A DNA stretch of 64,000 nt, from assembly GCF_007991335.1 (NCBI RefSeq), contig NZ_BJYD01000003.1:1-64000 (forward strand). Direction: 5' to 3'. The position numbers and the translations under genes are program-made. Within the stretch, counting starts at the first letter, position 1. Each line of letters opens with the position of its first letter. The notes under the pieces are model-generated. The model saw only the letters and a program-made list of their open reading frames with translations, did not search any database and had not been told where the DNA came from. Positions 10,228 to 18,925 of the stretch are shown here, one piece after another. This DNA is from Halobacillus faecis. GTDB lineage: Bacteria; Bacillota; Bacilli; Bacillales; Halobacillaceae.

Positions 10228-10674
10228 ATGAAAGCAGTGGTTCAAAGAGCCGTAAACGCCTCTGTCACCGTTGAGAAAGAGTCCGTAGGTACCATTGACC
10301 AGGGCCTTGTCGTATTATTAGGTGTCACCAATGAGGATACGGAAGAAGATGCACGTTATTTAGCCAAAAAGATTCCATATTTGCGGATTTTCGAAGATCA
10401 AGATGGGAAAATGAATCATTCACTTGTTGATTTAGGGGGACAGATGTTGTCTATTTCCCAATTCACTTTATATGGCGACTGCCGTAAAGGGCGCCGTCCA
10501 AACTTCATGCAGGCAGCAAAGCCTGACCAAGCTGAACAGTTGTATGAATCCTTTAATCAGATGGTAGAGCATGAAGGTGTTAAAGTGGAAACCGGCCAAT
10601 TTGGAGCTATGATGGACGTTCAACTGACGAATTCAGGACCTGTGACATTAATCATTGACAGTAAAGAACGATAA
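10228..10674 (+). CDS. dtd: D-aminoacyl-tRNA deacylase
   Basis: Dtd removes D-amino acids mischarged on tRNA. The 148-residue protein has the family hallmarks SQFTLYG in the middle (near 80) and NSGPVT near the C-terminus. The proofreading site lies at the dimer interface. It follows rel by 20 bases with an AAGGGG-type ribosome site, which is the rel-dtd pairing seen across Bacillaceae. A bidirectional-looking terminator follows at once. Confidence 0.95.
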   Translation: MKAVVQRAVNASVTVEKESVGTIDQGLVVLLGVTNEDTEEDARYLAKKIPYLRIFEDQDGKMNHSLVDLGGQMLSISQFTLYGDCRKGRRPNFMQAAKPDQAEQLYESFNQMVEHEGVKVETGQFGAMMDVQLTNSGPVTLIIDSKER

Positions 10675-10675
10675 T

Positions 10676-10710
10676 AAAAAGCTGTACTCAACTCGAGTAC
10701 AGCTTTTTTT
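10676..10710. terminator. Bidirectional terminator between dtd and the amidase gene
   Basis: A 9-bp stem (10681-10689 with 10695-10703) is flanked by an A run on the left and a T run on the right. It can therefore stop transcripts arriving from both convergent genes. Confidence 0.85.
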
Positions 10711-10745
10711 AATTCGTATGATAAAGGTTCCTTGAACAATTATTG

Positions 10746-12254
10746 CTAGTTGAAGTAATGGATTAAACCTTCTGTGATTCCTTGACTGGCCTTCGTCTGA
10801 TAGGAACGCGTTTTTACGGTTTGTTCTTCCCTTGCATCAGATAGGAAGCCAAGTTCTAATAGGACCGACGGCTTATTATTTTCCCTGATGACATGGAAGT
10901 TGCCTTTTTTCGTTCCCCGATCCCTCAATCCTGTGTGTGCAACGATTGAAGCCTGTAAGGAATCTGCCAGTGCCTTGTCTTTAGAGGAGTAATAGTAACT
11001 ATTAAGTCCACTGGCAATGACATTCACTGGTGCTGCATTGTAATGCAGACTGATGAAAGCATCGGCATTGGATCGGTTCGAATGGAACGAACGGATGGAA
11101 AGGGAGATGTACTCATCATTCGTCCTCGTCATCAGCACTTTAGCCCCATTGCTTTCAAGTTGACTTTTAAGTATAAAAGCCGTATCCAGCGTCAGTGTCT
11201 TTTCGTAGCTTCCACTTCTTCCAACTGCTCCGGGGTCACGTCCACCGTGTCCAGCATCAATCATGATGGTTTTCCCTTTAAGGGAGTTTGAAGTTTTCGG
11301 GGCCGTGGAGACACTTTCATGATTAACCTCTTCTACAATCCATCCAGCCACATAAGCTGTTTTACTGTTATATGAGATTTTGTACCATTGCCCCTCCTTG
11401 CTAATGATTTCAAATCGGTCACCCTTGTTGCCGCGGCCGACAATTTTGTAATTAGTCGATGGGCCTGATCTTAAGTTCGTGCCGTTATAGCTTAAAGATA
11501 CATAGGTATTTTTTGAAGTAGGGGTGTTTGTTTGGTTATTGTCTGTTTCATTTACAAGCCAACCGGCTACCCAACCTGTCTTTCCGCTGCTGTATTTAAT
11601 TTGATACCAGCGGTCTTTCTTCGCTATGTATTCATAGGTTTCACCTTTACGTATTGTGGTAAGGATTCGACCTCTAGTAGAGTTATCACTTCTGACATTA
11701 AGAACGGCTGTTCCAACTTTCACAGTTCCCTTGACAGTTGATGACTGATCCTCATCTGCTTCCTTTTCTTTTGGAGGTTCATGAGTTTCTCTATTGTCTT
11801 TTGTCAGATAGTCCCCATGCACCCAGCCTTTCGTATTACCTTTTTGTACATAAACCCATTTCCCGTCTTTTTTCTTTGGCTCTACGACATCGCCTTTCAT
11901 CAAGTAGCCTTCAATTTTTCCATCTAAATTCGGTGCGGATCGAATTCTTAGATAATCATACTTGGAAGAATAGCTTCCGCTTGTGGCTTGTTCCGCTTTT
12001 ACTTTTGTCAGCCATTTGGCGACCCATCCGTCCTTACCGCTTCGCTTAATCTTGAGCCAATTGTCTTTCTCTTCTAAGATTGTGTACGTTTCCCCTGTAT
12101 GGACTTTTCCAATACGGTCGTAATCTGTTCCAGGTCCGTTCCTTACATTCAAGTGATCGACCTGGATGACCGCTTTGTCTGCATACACGGAAGGAGTTTC
12201 ATAAAAGCTAAGAACTCCTAGAATAAAAATGAAGAAAATAATTCCTTTTTTCAA
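10746..12254 (-). CDS. Secreted N-acetylmuramoyl-L-alanine amidase with four SH3b repeats (YrvJ-like)
   Basis: This protein cleaves the amide bond between muramic acid and the stem peptide of peptidoglycan, outside the cell. At the start proposed here (TTG at 12254) there is a signal peptide of about 26 residues ending near YA/DK. Four bacterial SH3 repeats of about 55-60 residues follow, each with an LNVR/LRIRS/LRSGPS-type strand and a final GWV or AGW. An Amidase_3 domain then carries the zinc and catalytic pattern: DAGHGG, a following E (SYEKTL), LHYN, and LELGF. A GTG at 12266 lies inside the AGGAGGTGG ribosome site and so cannot be the real start. The next in-frame start, TTG, gives the canonical Lys-Lys N-terminus. 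Equivalent to yrvJ by position. Confidence 0.88.
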   Translation of the reverse strand: MKKGIIFFIFILGVLSFYETPSVYADKAVIQVDHLNVRNGPGTDYDRIGKVHTGETYTILEEKDNWLKIKRSGKDGWVAKWLTKVKAEQATSGSYSSKYDYLRIRSAPNLDGKIEGYLMKGDVVEPKKKDGKWVYVQKGNTKGWVHGDYLTKDNRETHEPPKEKEADEDQSSTVKGTVKVGTAVLNVRSDNSTRGRILTTIRKGETYEYIAKKDRWYQIKYSSGKTGWVAGWLVNETDNNQTNTPTSKNTYVSLSYNGTNLRSGPSTNYKIVGRGNKGDRFEIISKEGQWYKISYNSKTAYVAGWIVEEVNHESVSTAPKTSNSLKGKTIMIDAGHGGRDPGAVGRSGSYEKTLTLDTAFILKSQLESNGAKVLMTRTNDEYISLSIRSFHSNRSNADAFISLHYNAAPVNVIASGLNSYYYSSKDKALADSLQASIVAHTGLRDRGTKKGNFHVIRENNKPSVLLELGFLSDAREEQTVKTRSYQTKASQGITEGLIHYFN

Positions 12255-12359
12255 AAAATATTCCACCTCCTCTATAGTCTCCTTTCACTATTCGACAAAT
12301 GCGACCAATTTCCTGCTCCATTGAAAAAAGATTGATCTCATTTATTTGTGGTCATAAAC

Positions 12360-12389
12360 TTGACATAGGGTGAACGGAGATTATATGAT
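12360..12389 (+). promoter_or_regulatory. SigA promoter of hisS-aspS
   Basis: A perfect TTGACA at 12360-12365 and TATGAT at 12384-12389 have an 18-base spacer. It lies about 40 bases before the T-box stem I. Confidence 0.7.
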
Positions 12390-12424
12390 TATAATCAATT
12401 CTAAAATGATTCGAACAAAACCAT

Positions 12425-12666
12425 TGAGGAAAAAAGTAGTCAGTTTCCATGCGGACAGAGAACGAATGCCTTAGGCTGAAAGCATTCGATCGTTATATTC
12501 TGATGAAAGACGTTTCTTAGGTTCTACATCGAAATGACAGTAGGTGTAGACGTACACAGGCGTTAACTGTTTTGAGTGGAGGCTCTAACAGCCTCAAATC
12601 AGGGTGGCAACGCGGGTAATCCCGTCCCTTTTTCGCAAGCGCGGAAAAGGGACGGGATTTTTTTGT
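12425..12666 (+). promoter_or_regulatory. T-box leader of hisS-aspS
   Basis: This is a tRNA-sensing transcription antitermination leader. The T-box motif AGGGTGGCAACGCGGG is at 12601-12616. A GC-rich terminator with a long T run follows (12622-12665). Stem I has AGTA at 12435-12438, then GTCAG (12439-12443) pairing with CTGAT (12500-12504). The triplet at 12509-12511, preceded by TGAAA, is GAC. In the alaS leader of this window the same alignment gives GCT (alanine), which supports the register. The leader therefore seems to sense uncharged tRNA-Asp. No His codon is in phase. Confidence 0.9.
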
Positions 12667-12702
12667 GGTAAAAAATGGTTTATTCGTTAGGAGGAGTTAT
12701 AA

Positions 12703-13983
12703 ATGAGTATGAATGCCCCTCGTGGTACGCAGGATATTCTGCCTGGTACATCTGAAAAATGGCAGTATGTAGAAGAACAATTAGCTGACCTATGCCGTCG
12801 CTATCATTATAAAGAAATCAGAACACCGATTTTTGAACATACCGAGCTTTTCCAACGTGGTGTCGGGGATAGCACAGACATCGTCCAAAAAGAAATGTAC
12901 ACGTTTGAGGATCGAGGAGGAAGAAGCATCACCTTAAGACCTGAGGGAACAGCTTCTGTCGTTCGTTCATATGTACAGAATAAAGTCTATGGTTTACCGA
13001 ACCAGCCGACCAAATACTTCTACATGGGCCCTATGTTCCGATATGAGCGACCTCAACAAGGAAGAATGAGGCAGTTTGTGCAGTTTGGTATCGAAGCCTT
13101 AGGCAGTGACGATCCAGCTATTGATGCAGAGGTACTTTCACTTGCTTTAAACTCTTACAGAGAACTAGGGCTGCAATCATTGAAACTAGTGGTGAACAGC
13201 CTTGGTGACCAGGAAAGCAGGGAAGCACACCGAGCAGCTTTGGTCCGTCACTTTGATCCACACCGTGAGGAACTTTGTGCAGATTGTCAAGTGCGACTCG
13301 ATCAAAATCCACTGAGAGTTCTGGACTGTAAGAAAGACCGTGAACATCCGGCAATGGAAACAGCTCCTTCCATTCTTGAATACTTGAATGATTATTCCAA
13401 GGATTACTTTGAACAAGTCCAACAGTATTTGGATGTGATGGACATCGATTATGTTGTTGATCCAAATCTCGTTCGCGGACTTGATTACTACAACCACACC
13501 GCTTTTGAAATCATGAGTGAAGCAGAAGGCTTCGGCGCCATTACTACACTGAGCGGCGGTGGTCGTTATACAGGGTTAGTTCAAGAAGTAGGCGGTCCTG
13601 AAACATCTGGAATCGGCTTTGCCATGAGTATTGAGCGCTTGTTGATGGCTTTAGAAGCAGAAAATGTAGAACTTCCTACGGATGAGGGATTAGATGTATT
13701 TTTTGTTTCTTTGGGCGATGAGGCGAATCGTACAGCTGTGAAGGTAACAGACGAATTACGCCGTGCTGGTATTCAAGTCGACAAGGATTACTTAGGTAAG
13801 AAAATGAAAGCTCAGTTTAAAGCGGCTGATCGTCTTGGCAGTAAATTTGTACTTGTCCTTGGTGATCAGGAACTTGAAAATGGGGTCATTAATGTTAAAA
13901 ACATGGCATCAGGCGAGCAGCAAGAGGTAGCTCTTGATCGCATCATCGAGCATATGAAGAATGAACTGACAGGAGGCAAATAA
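12703..13983 (+). CDS. hisS: Histidyl-tRNA synthetase
   Basis: HisS charges tRNA-His. The 426-residue class II synthetase shows motif 2 ([14 protein letters not shown]), the histidine-binding LVRGLDYY region, motif 3 ([12 protein letters not shown]), and a C-terminal anticodon-binding domain. A strong AGGAGG site precedes the start at 12703. It is the first gene of a two-gene operon under the T-box. The stop codon is one base before the aspS start, so translation is probably coupled. Confidence 0.97.
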   Translation: MSMNAPRGTQDILPGTSEKWQYVEEQLADLCRRYHYKEIRTPIFEHTELFQRGVGDSTDIVQKEMYTFEDRGGRSITLRPEGTASVVRSYVQNKVYGLPNQPTKYFYMGPMFRYERPQQGRMRQFVQFGIEALGSDDPAIDAEVLSLALNSYRELGLQSLKLVVNSLGDQESREAHRAALVRHFDPHREELCADCQVRLDQNPLRVLDCKKDREHPAMETAPSILEYLNDYSKDYFEQVQQYLDVMDIDYVVDPNLVRGLDYYNHTAFEIMSEAEGFGAITTLSGGGRYTGLVQEVGGPETSGIGFAMSIERLLMALEAENVELPTDEGLDVFFVSLGDEANRTAVKVTDELRRAGIQVDKDYLGKKMKAQFKAADRLGSKFVLVLGDQELENGVINVKNMASGEQQEVALDRIIEHMKNELTGGK

Positions 13984-13984
13984 G

Positions 13985-15766
13985 ATGGAACGAACGAAAT
14001 GTGGATCTTTACGCAGAGACCATCTGGAACAAGAAGTCACTCTTAAAGGATGGGTACAAAAACGACGTGATCTAGGTGGTTTGATTTTTATCGATTTGAG
14101 AGATCGTTCAGGCTTAGTACAGGTTGTTTTCAATCCAGAGACTTCCGGAGAAGCGTTAGAAAAGGCTGAGAATGTCCGCAGCGAATATGTCCTTGAGGTG
14201 AAAGGGACTGTAGTTGCCCGTGACGACCAAACCGTAAATAGCAACCTGGGTACAGGAGAGATTGAAGTAGCTGCAAAAGAGTTGACGATCCTTAACAAAG
14301 CAAAGACACCACCGTTTATGATTGAGGATCAATCGGAGGTATCTGAAGATCTTCGTCTTAAATACCGTTATCTGGATTTGAGAAGAAAAGAAATGCAGGA
14401 GACGTTCAAAATGCGTCACCAAACGACCCAGTCGATTCGTAATTTCTTGAATGAAGAAGAATTTCTTGATATGGAAACACCGATGTTGACGAAGAGCACA
14501 CCAGAAGGAGCGCGTGACTATCTCGTCCCAAGCCGTGTTCATGAAGGTGAATTCTATGCATTGCCTCAATCTCCGCAGCTCTTCAAACAGTTGTTGATGA
14601 TGTCAGGGTTTGAGAAGTATTACCAAATTGTGCGTTGTTTCCGTGATGAAGACTTGCGAGCAGACCGACAGCCTGAGTTTACACAAGTCGATGTTGAAAC
14701 GTCCTTCATGACGAAAGAAGAGATCATGACGATGACCGAACGTATGATGAAACGCGTTATGAAAGAAGTCAAAGGGCAGGAAATTGAAACACCTTTCCTA
14801 CGTATGCCGTATGATGAAGCGATGGAACGGTACGGATCTGACAAGCCTGATACCCGTTTCGGTCTTGAATTGGTGAATCTTTCAGAAGATGTGAAGGATT
14901 CCGGTTTTAAAGTCTTTAGTGGTGCGGTTGCTTCCGGCGGGCAAGTAAGTGCCATCAATGTGGAAGGGAAGGCAGATGAATTCTCCCGTAAAGACATCGA
15001 TAAAATGACGGAGGATGTCAAAGTTTATGGAGCCAAAGGATTGGCATGGCTGAAAGTGAAAAACGGGGAATTCAACGGGCCGATTGCCAAATTCTTCTCT
15101 GAAGAAGAAGCCGCATCGATCAAAGAAAAGATGGCTGCAAAAGACGGAGACCTTCTTCTCTTTGTAGCAGATCAGACCTCCGTTGTTCATGACAGTTTAG
15201 GAGCTTTAAGACAAAAGCTTGCTCGTCGTTTAGACCTGATTGATGAGACCAAGTTTAACTTCCTTTGGGTTACAGACTGGCCGCTATTTGAGTATGATGA
15301 AGATGAAGGTCGATATCATGCAGCCCATCACCCGTTCACGATGCCTGCGGGGGGTCATATGGAAGAGCTTAAGAAGAATCCGAAAGACGTCCGTGCAGAA
15401 GCCTACGATATCGTCCTCAATGGTTACGAACTGGGTGGAGGTTCGTTGCGTATTTTCGAAAAAGATATGCAGCAGGAAATGTTCGAAGTGCTTGGCTTCA
15501 GCCAGGAAGAAGCGAATGAACAGTTCGGCTTCCTCCTTGAAGCACTAGAATATGGTACCCCGCCACATGGCGGAATTGCCTTTGGACTGGACAGGCTCGT
15601 CATGCTTTTAGCCGGCCGGACGAACTTGCGTGACACGATCTTGTTCCCGAAAACAGCATCAGCTCAAGATCCAATGACAAACGCTCCGGGACCTGTTAGT
15701 GAATCACAGTTGGATGAACTGCACCTACAGTTAAAACCATCTAGTCAGTCTGACTCAGGTGAATAA
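13985..15766 (+). CDS. aspS: Aspartyl-tRNA synthetase
   Basis: AspS charges tRNA-Asp. The 593 residues hold an N-terminal OB-fold anticodon-binding domain, the class II motif 2 ([14 protein letters not shown]), the bacterial-type GAD insertion (about 280-420), and motif 3 ([16 protein letters not shown]). The length is normal for a bacterial AspRS. The gene begins one base after hisS with AGGAGG in the hisS 3' end. Whether it is discriminating or charges tRNA-Asn too cannot be decided by eye. Confidence 0.97.
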   Translation: MERTKCGSLRRDHLEQEVTLKGWVQKRRDLGGLIFIDLRDRSGLVQVVFNPETSGEALEKAENVRSEYVLEVKGTVVARDDQTVNSNLGTGEIEVAAKELTILNKAKTPPFMIEDQSEVSEDLRLKYRYLDLRRKEMQETFKMRHQTTQSIRNFLNEEEFLDMETPMLTKSTPEGARDYLVPSRVHEGEFYALPQSPQLFKQLLMMSGFEKYYQIVRCFRDEDLRADRQPEFTQVDVETSFMTKEEIMTMTERMMKRVMKEVKGQEIETPFLRMPYDEAMERYGSDKPDTRFGLELVNLSEDVKDSGFKVFSGAVASGGQVSAINVEGKADEFSRKDIDKMTEDVKVYGAKGLAWLKVKNGEFNGPIAKFFSEEEAASIKEKMAAKDGDLLLFVADQTSVVHDSLGALRQKLARRLDLIDETKFNFLWVTDWPLFEYDEDEGRYHAAHHPFTMPAGGHMEELKKNPKDVRAEAYDIVLNGYELGGGSLRIFEKDMQQEMFEVLGFSQEEANEQFGFLLEALEYGTPPHGGIAFGLDRLVMLLAGRTNLRDTILFPKTASAQDPMTNAPGPVSESQLDELHLQLKPSSQSDSGE

Positions 15767-15782
15767 TGTTGTCGGTTAATTG

Positions 15783-15811
15783 TTGATTCTGTTTTGGTTA
15801 TATGCTAAGAT
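15783..15811 (+). promoter_or_regulatory. Possible promoter of 6S RNA
   Basis: TTGATT at 15783-15788 and TAAGAT at 15806-15811 are spaced 17 bases, each 4/6. A start near 15818-15826 would fit the 5' end of the 6S RNA. Confidence 0.45.
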
Positions 15812-15825
15812 TACATTACAAACTT

Positions 15826-16032
15826 AAAGAGACCAATCCTGATGTGTACGTTGTTCGAATGTACGTTTTGACCGAACATTTTTGAAACGGGAGCCTGGTG
15901 TTTTCATATGGAATGCATGCCTCATAACCATCACTGATGGGAGGACGCAAGAAATGTGGAACAGGGCACCCACCTGCCTAGAGCGGGTTCAAAACTCATG
16001 ATACGACGGCACAATTGGGATTGGTCTTTTTA
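15826..16032 (+). ncRNA. ssrS: 6S RNA (SsrS-type, bsrA-like)
   Basis: 6S RNA mimics an open promoter and binds RNA polymerase holoenzyme. The closing stem GACCAATCC (15831-15839) pairs with the GGGATTGGTC region at 16018-16027. The 3' strand runs into a T run. The interior contains the words I recognise from Bacillus 6S-1 RNA: GAGCCTGG, GCATGCCTC, GGACGCAAGAAATGTGGAAC, AGGGCACCCACCTGC, and AGCGGGTTCAAAACTC. The position right after aspS is the bsrA position in B. subtilis. Exact ends are approximate. Confidence 0.93.
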
Positions 16033-16067
16033 ATTCCTATATTAAATAAGACTCAATAGAATACATA

Positions 16068-16102
16068 AAAAAAGCGTTTCCCGTGTAGGGAAACGCTTTT
16101 TT
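16068..16102. terminator. Bidirectional terminator between 6S RNA and the rsfA-like gene
   Basis: A 9-bp stem GCGTTTCCC (16074-16082) pairs with 16088-16096 around a 5-base loop. An A run precedes and a T run follows. Confidence 0.85.
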
Positions 16103-16105
16103 ACA

Positions 16106-16762
16106 TTAGCGTGCAAGGTTTTCAAGATTTCCGTTTTTCTCCATACGAAATTGAGGTTTGTAAGCATGATCAGAATCATCAAACATGACCATTTTTCTAG
16201 CACGATCCATAATCTGAATTAAGGCTTGGTAATCTTCAGTCATGGCTTCAAGCTGTCCATTTAATTGTTGATTCTGTTCCATTAATTCTTGATTCTGACG
16301 CTCTAGTTCTGAGAGACGGTTTTGAAGAGAACCCGATTGTTTGCTTTCTTGGTTAAGGTTTGTCAAGAATGCAATCACGTCTTCTAAACCAAGCTCCTGA
16401 TGAGTCTGTTTCTCCTCATGGATTTCCGAAGTAGCGGGCTCTGGTAGGAGGTAGTCTTCTTCTTGTATTTCTGCTTGATACACAACAGGAGCCTGAGGTC
16501 TTTGATAGACGGGTTGCTGCTTCGCTTCTTTCCTTTTCTTCTCTTTTCGCTGCTTCTTCGCAAGCTCAACGGCCTGCTCATATTTTTGCCGGACTTCTGC
16601 ATTCCACCTAAAGCCGCAGGCAGCTGAAGTACGGTTCAAAATATCACCGACTTCATCAAAAGCTTTCAATTGTGTGCTTCCTTCCCTTATATGTCTCAGA
16701 ACGGTTTCAGCTAATAAAAGATCATCTTCATGAGACCAGGCATCTTGTCTTACTTTAGGCAT
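16106..16762 (-). CDS. RsfA-family prespore transcription regulator
   Basis: This 218-residue protein has an N-terminal Myb/SANT-like DNA-binding domain (about residues 1-60, with WSHEDDLLLAE and CGFRWNAEVR). A Lys/Arg-rich linker near 68-85 and a coiled coil near 150-190 (LQNRLSELERQNQEL) follow. This is the layout of the RsfA family; in B. subtilis RsfA tunes sigma-F-dependent prespore genes. The start at 16762 follows AGGAGTG. An upstream in-frame ATG would lie inside the rarA end and lacks a ribosome site. A sigma-F-type promoter (16817-16845) and a perfect palindrome (16780-16795) precede it. B. subtilis has the tRNA modification gene tcdA/yrvM at this place. Confidence 0.82.
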   Translation of the reverse strand: MPKVRQDAWSHEDDLLLAETVLRHIREGSTQLKAFDEVGDILNRTSAACGFRWNAEVRQKYEQAVELAKKQRKEKKRKEAKQQPVYQRPQAPVVYQAEIQEEDYLLPEPATSEIHEEKQTHQELGLEDVIAFLTNLNQESKQSGSLQNRLSELERQNQELMEQNQQLNGQLEAMTEDYQALIQIMDRARKMVMFDDSDHAYKPQFRMEKNGNLENLAR

Positions 16763-16779
16763 ATTCACCACTCCTAATT

Positions 16780-16795
16780 TTATCTTTAAAGATAA
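16780..16795. promoter_or_regulatory. Perfect 16-bp palindrome before the rsfA-like start
   Basis: TTATCTTTAAAGATAA is its own reverse complement. It lies 18 bases upstream of the start codon and just downstream of the predicted transcription start. It could be an operator for a dimeric regulator. Confidence 0.5.
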
Positions 16796-16816
16796 TAGTT
16801 TGTCAGATTTAGTAGT

Positions 16817-16845
16817 AGTGTAGCCAATAAGATGTGGAAATATAC
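16817..16845 (-). promoter_or_regulatory. Sigma-F-type promoter of the rsfA-like gene
   Basis: Read on the minus strand, GTATA (16841-16845) is followed after exactly 15 bases by GGCTACACT (16817-16825). This fits the sigma-F pattern GYATA-N15-GGnnAnAnT at every fixed position. It abuts the rarA stop codon. Confidence 0.65.
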
Positions 16846-18123
16846 TCAAGTAGACTTTTGCTTTTTGATTTTGCTATAAACCTGTTCAAGAGCTTGTTCG
16901 AATTTCCCCGTCCGTTTCGGTTCATAGTATTGACGTGTACGAATGAGGTCAGGAAGGTATTGCTGGTCCACCCATGCATTCTCATAATTATGAGGATACT
17001 TGTAATCGAGCCCTCTTCCTAGTTTTTCTGCTCCTTTGTAATGAGAGTCTTTCAGATGTTGAGGAACTTCTCCGCTTTTCCCATTCCTTATATCAGACAG
17101 AGCAGCATCAAGTGCTTTGTAAGCACTGTTGGATTTCGGAGAGAGGGCAAGTTCTGTCACAGCCACCGCTAATGGGATACGTGCTTCAGGGAATCCAATT
17201 CTTTCTGCTGCTTCCACGGCGGACAGGGCTCTAGGGCCTGCTTGGGGGTTAGCTAGACCAATATCTTCGTATGCAATGACTACTAATCTTCTAGCAATAC
17301 TATCAAGGTCCCCAGCCTCAATTAACCGGCCCAAATAATGAAGGGAAGCGTCGACATCACTGCCGCGAATCGATTTTTGAAACGCTGAGAGGACATCATA
17401 GTGAGCATCTCCATCTTTATCATGTGAGAAACTTTTCTTCTGCATACATTCTTCGGCAACCTCTAAGTTGATCTGTACACGCCCATTTTCATCGGGAGGT
17501 GTAGAAAAAGCGGCTAGCTCCAACCCATTCAAAGCGGCGCGCAGGTCGCCATTAGAAGATTGAGCAAAATGGTCAAGAGCCTCATCCGTGATTTGGATGC
17601 TCATGTGACCCAGTCCCTTATCCTGATCTTCCAATGCTCTGGAAATGGCCTGTTTGACGTGAGAGCTATCTAATCGAAATAGCTCAAATAAATGGCATCG
17701 GCTTCGAATCGCGGGATTGATGGAATGGTAGGGATTACTTGTTGTACAACCGATCATGGTCAAACGGTTGCTTTCCAGGTGAGGAAGAAGGAAGTCCTGC
17801 TTTGCTTTATCCAGGCGGTGGACTTCATCAAGGATTAACACAAGCTGCCCGTGCATTTTTGCTTCTTCAACGGCAATTTCCATGTCTTTCTTCTTATCTG
17901 TGACCGCATTCAACGTCTTATGAGGGATATTCAGACTTTTGGCAAGGGCCGTCGCCATCGAAGTTTTGCCTGTACCTGGTGGTCCGAATAAAATCATCGA
18001 TGCCAAGCGTTCAGCCTTGATCATACGGTTGATGGTTTTTCCTTCGGCGACGAGGTGGGACTGTCCGATAATTTCATCTATATTAGCTGGTCGCAATCGA
18101 AAAGCAAGTGGTTGCTGACTCAT
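16846..18123 (-). CDS. rarA: Replication-associated recombination protein A (RarA/MgsA), AAA+ ATPase
   Basis: RarA acts at stalled replication forks together with SSB, RecA and the replisome. The 425-residue protein begins with the family signature LAFRLRP and DEIIGQSHL. Walker A GPPGTGKT is at 47-54 and Walker B LILDEVH is near 96-102. A C-terminal MgsA tetramerisation region (AYEDIGLANPQA onward) follows. AAGGAG lies just upstream of the start at 18123. It is divergent from the YczE-like gene. In B. subtilis the same gene lies beside cymR. Confidence 0.95.
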   Translation of the reverse strand: MSQQPLAFRLRPANIDEIIGQSHLVAEGKTINRMIKAERLASMILFGPPGTGKTSMATALAKSLNIPHKTLNAVTDKKKDMEIAVEEAKMHGQLVLILDEVHRLDKAKQDFLLPHLESNRLTMIGCTTSNPYHSINPAIRSRCHLFELFRLDSSHVKQAISRALEDQDKGLGHMSIQITDEALDHFAQSSNGDLRAALNGLELAAFSTPPDENGRVQINLEVAEECMQKKSFSHDKDGDAHYDVLSAFQKSIRGSDVDASLHYLGRLIEAGDLDSIARRLVVIAYEDIGLANPQAGPRALSAVEAAERIGFPEARIPLAVAVTELALSPKSNSAYKALDAALSDIRNGKSGEVPQHLKDSHYKGAEKLGRGLDYKYPHNYENAWVDQQYLPDLIRTRQYYEPKRTGKFEQALEQVYSKIKKQKST

Positions 18124-18137
18124 AGAACATTCTCCTT

Positions 18138-18165
18138 TTGACAGTTATGAATGTAAGCGTAGAAT
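18138..18165 (+). promoter_or_regulatory. Probable SigA promoter of the yczE-like/cymR operon
   Basis: TTGACA at 18138-18143 and TAGAAT at 18160-18165 have a 16-base spacer. Two further TATAAT hexamers (18203-18208 and 18218-18223) lie downstream but lack a good -35. Confidence 0.55.
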
Positions 18166-18241
18166 GATTCTTAGGAAAATGCAAGGGACTTGCCATTCAT
18201 GCTATAATAGCGTTTGGTATAATAGAGAGAGGAAGATGACC

Positions 18242-18925
18242 ATGACTCATTTACAAAGGAAAAAGCGCGAAAACTTCATTCGCTGGAGCTTTTTCTTTAT
18301 TGGTTTAGTCATCCTGGGCCTCGGTATTTCAATGACGATGCAGGTGAAAGAGTTTGGAATTGGACCATGGGATGTGTTTCATTATGGGTTGTTTCTACAA
18401 CTTGGACTCACCGTTGGAACCTGGTCGATTATCGCAGGATTGCTGATTGTTCTAACCAGTTCGGTTTTACAAAAGAAGTGGCCGCAGGTTGGGACAATCT
18501 TAAATATGGTCCTCATCGGTGTTTTTATTGATTTCTTTAATTGGCTATTGCCAGAACCTGAAACATTGATTATGCAATTGTTTATTTTTATATCAGGAAC
18601 GTTTGTCATTGCTCTAGGAATTGGTGTGTATGTGGCACCTGAAATTGGAGCAGGACCACGAGATAGTCTCATGTTATTGATTACAAAGGCAACAGGATGG
18701 AAAGTGTCGAGTGTTAGAAATGGAATTGAAATCATCGTAGCCGTTTTAGGCTTTGCCCTTGGAGGCCCTGTAGGAGCAGGAACAGTATTTATCGCTCTGT
18801 TTCTAGGTACATTCGTTGGATATACCTTACCTCAGGCGAAAACATGGCTACAGTTTTTAATAATGAAGGGTGACATGTATGAAGATATCTACCAAAGGCC
18901 GTTACGGGCTAACCATCATGATTGA
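18242..18925 (+). CDS. YczE/YitT-type integral membrane protein
   Basis: A 227-residue protein with five or so hydrophobic helices. The motifs GIGPWDVFHYGL near residue 42 and GAGPRDSLM near 138 are the internal repeat typical of the YczE/YyaS (DUF6198) family. In B. subtilis YczE is tied to surfactin and bacillaene synthesis, and its molecular role is unknown. The start at 18242 gives a GAGAGGAAG site about 8 bases upstream; the ATG two codons earlier is too close to that site. The last 47 bases overlap cymR in another frame. This gene is not at the cymR locus of B. subtilis. Confidence 0.75.
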   Translation: MTHLQRKKRENFIRWSFFFIGLVILGLGISMTMQVKEFGIGPWDVFHYGLFLQLGLTVGTWSIIAGLLIVLTSSVLQKKWPQVGTILNMVLIGVFIDFFNWLLPEPETLIMQLFIFISGTFVIALGIGVYVAPEIGAGPRDSLMLLITKATGWKVSSVRNGIEIIVAVLGFALGGPVGAGTVFIALFLGTFVGYTLPQAKTWLQFLIMKGDMYEDIYQRPLRANHHD

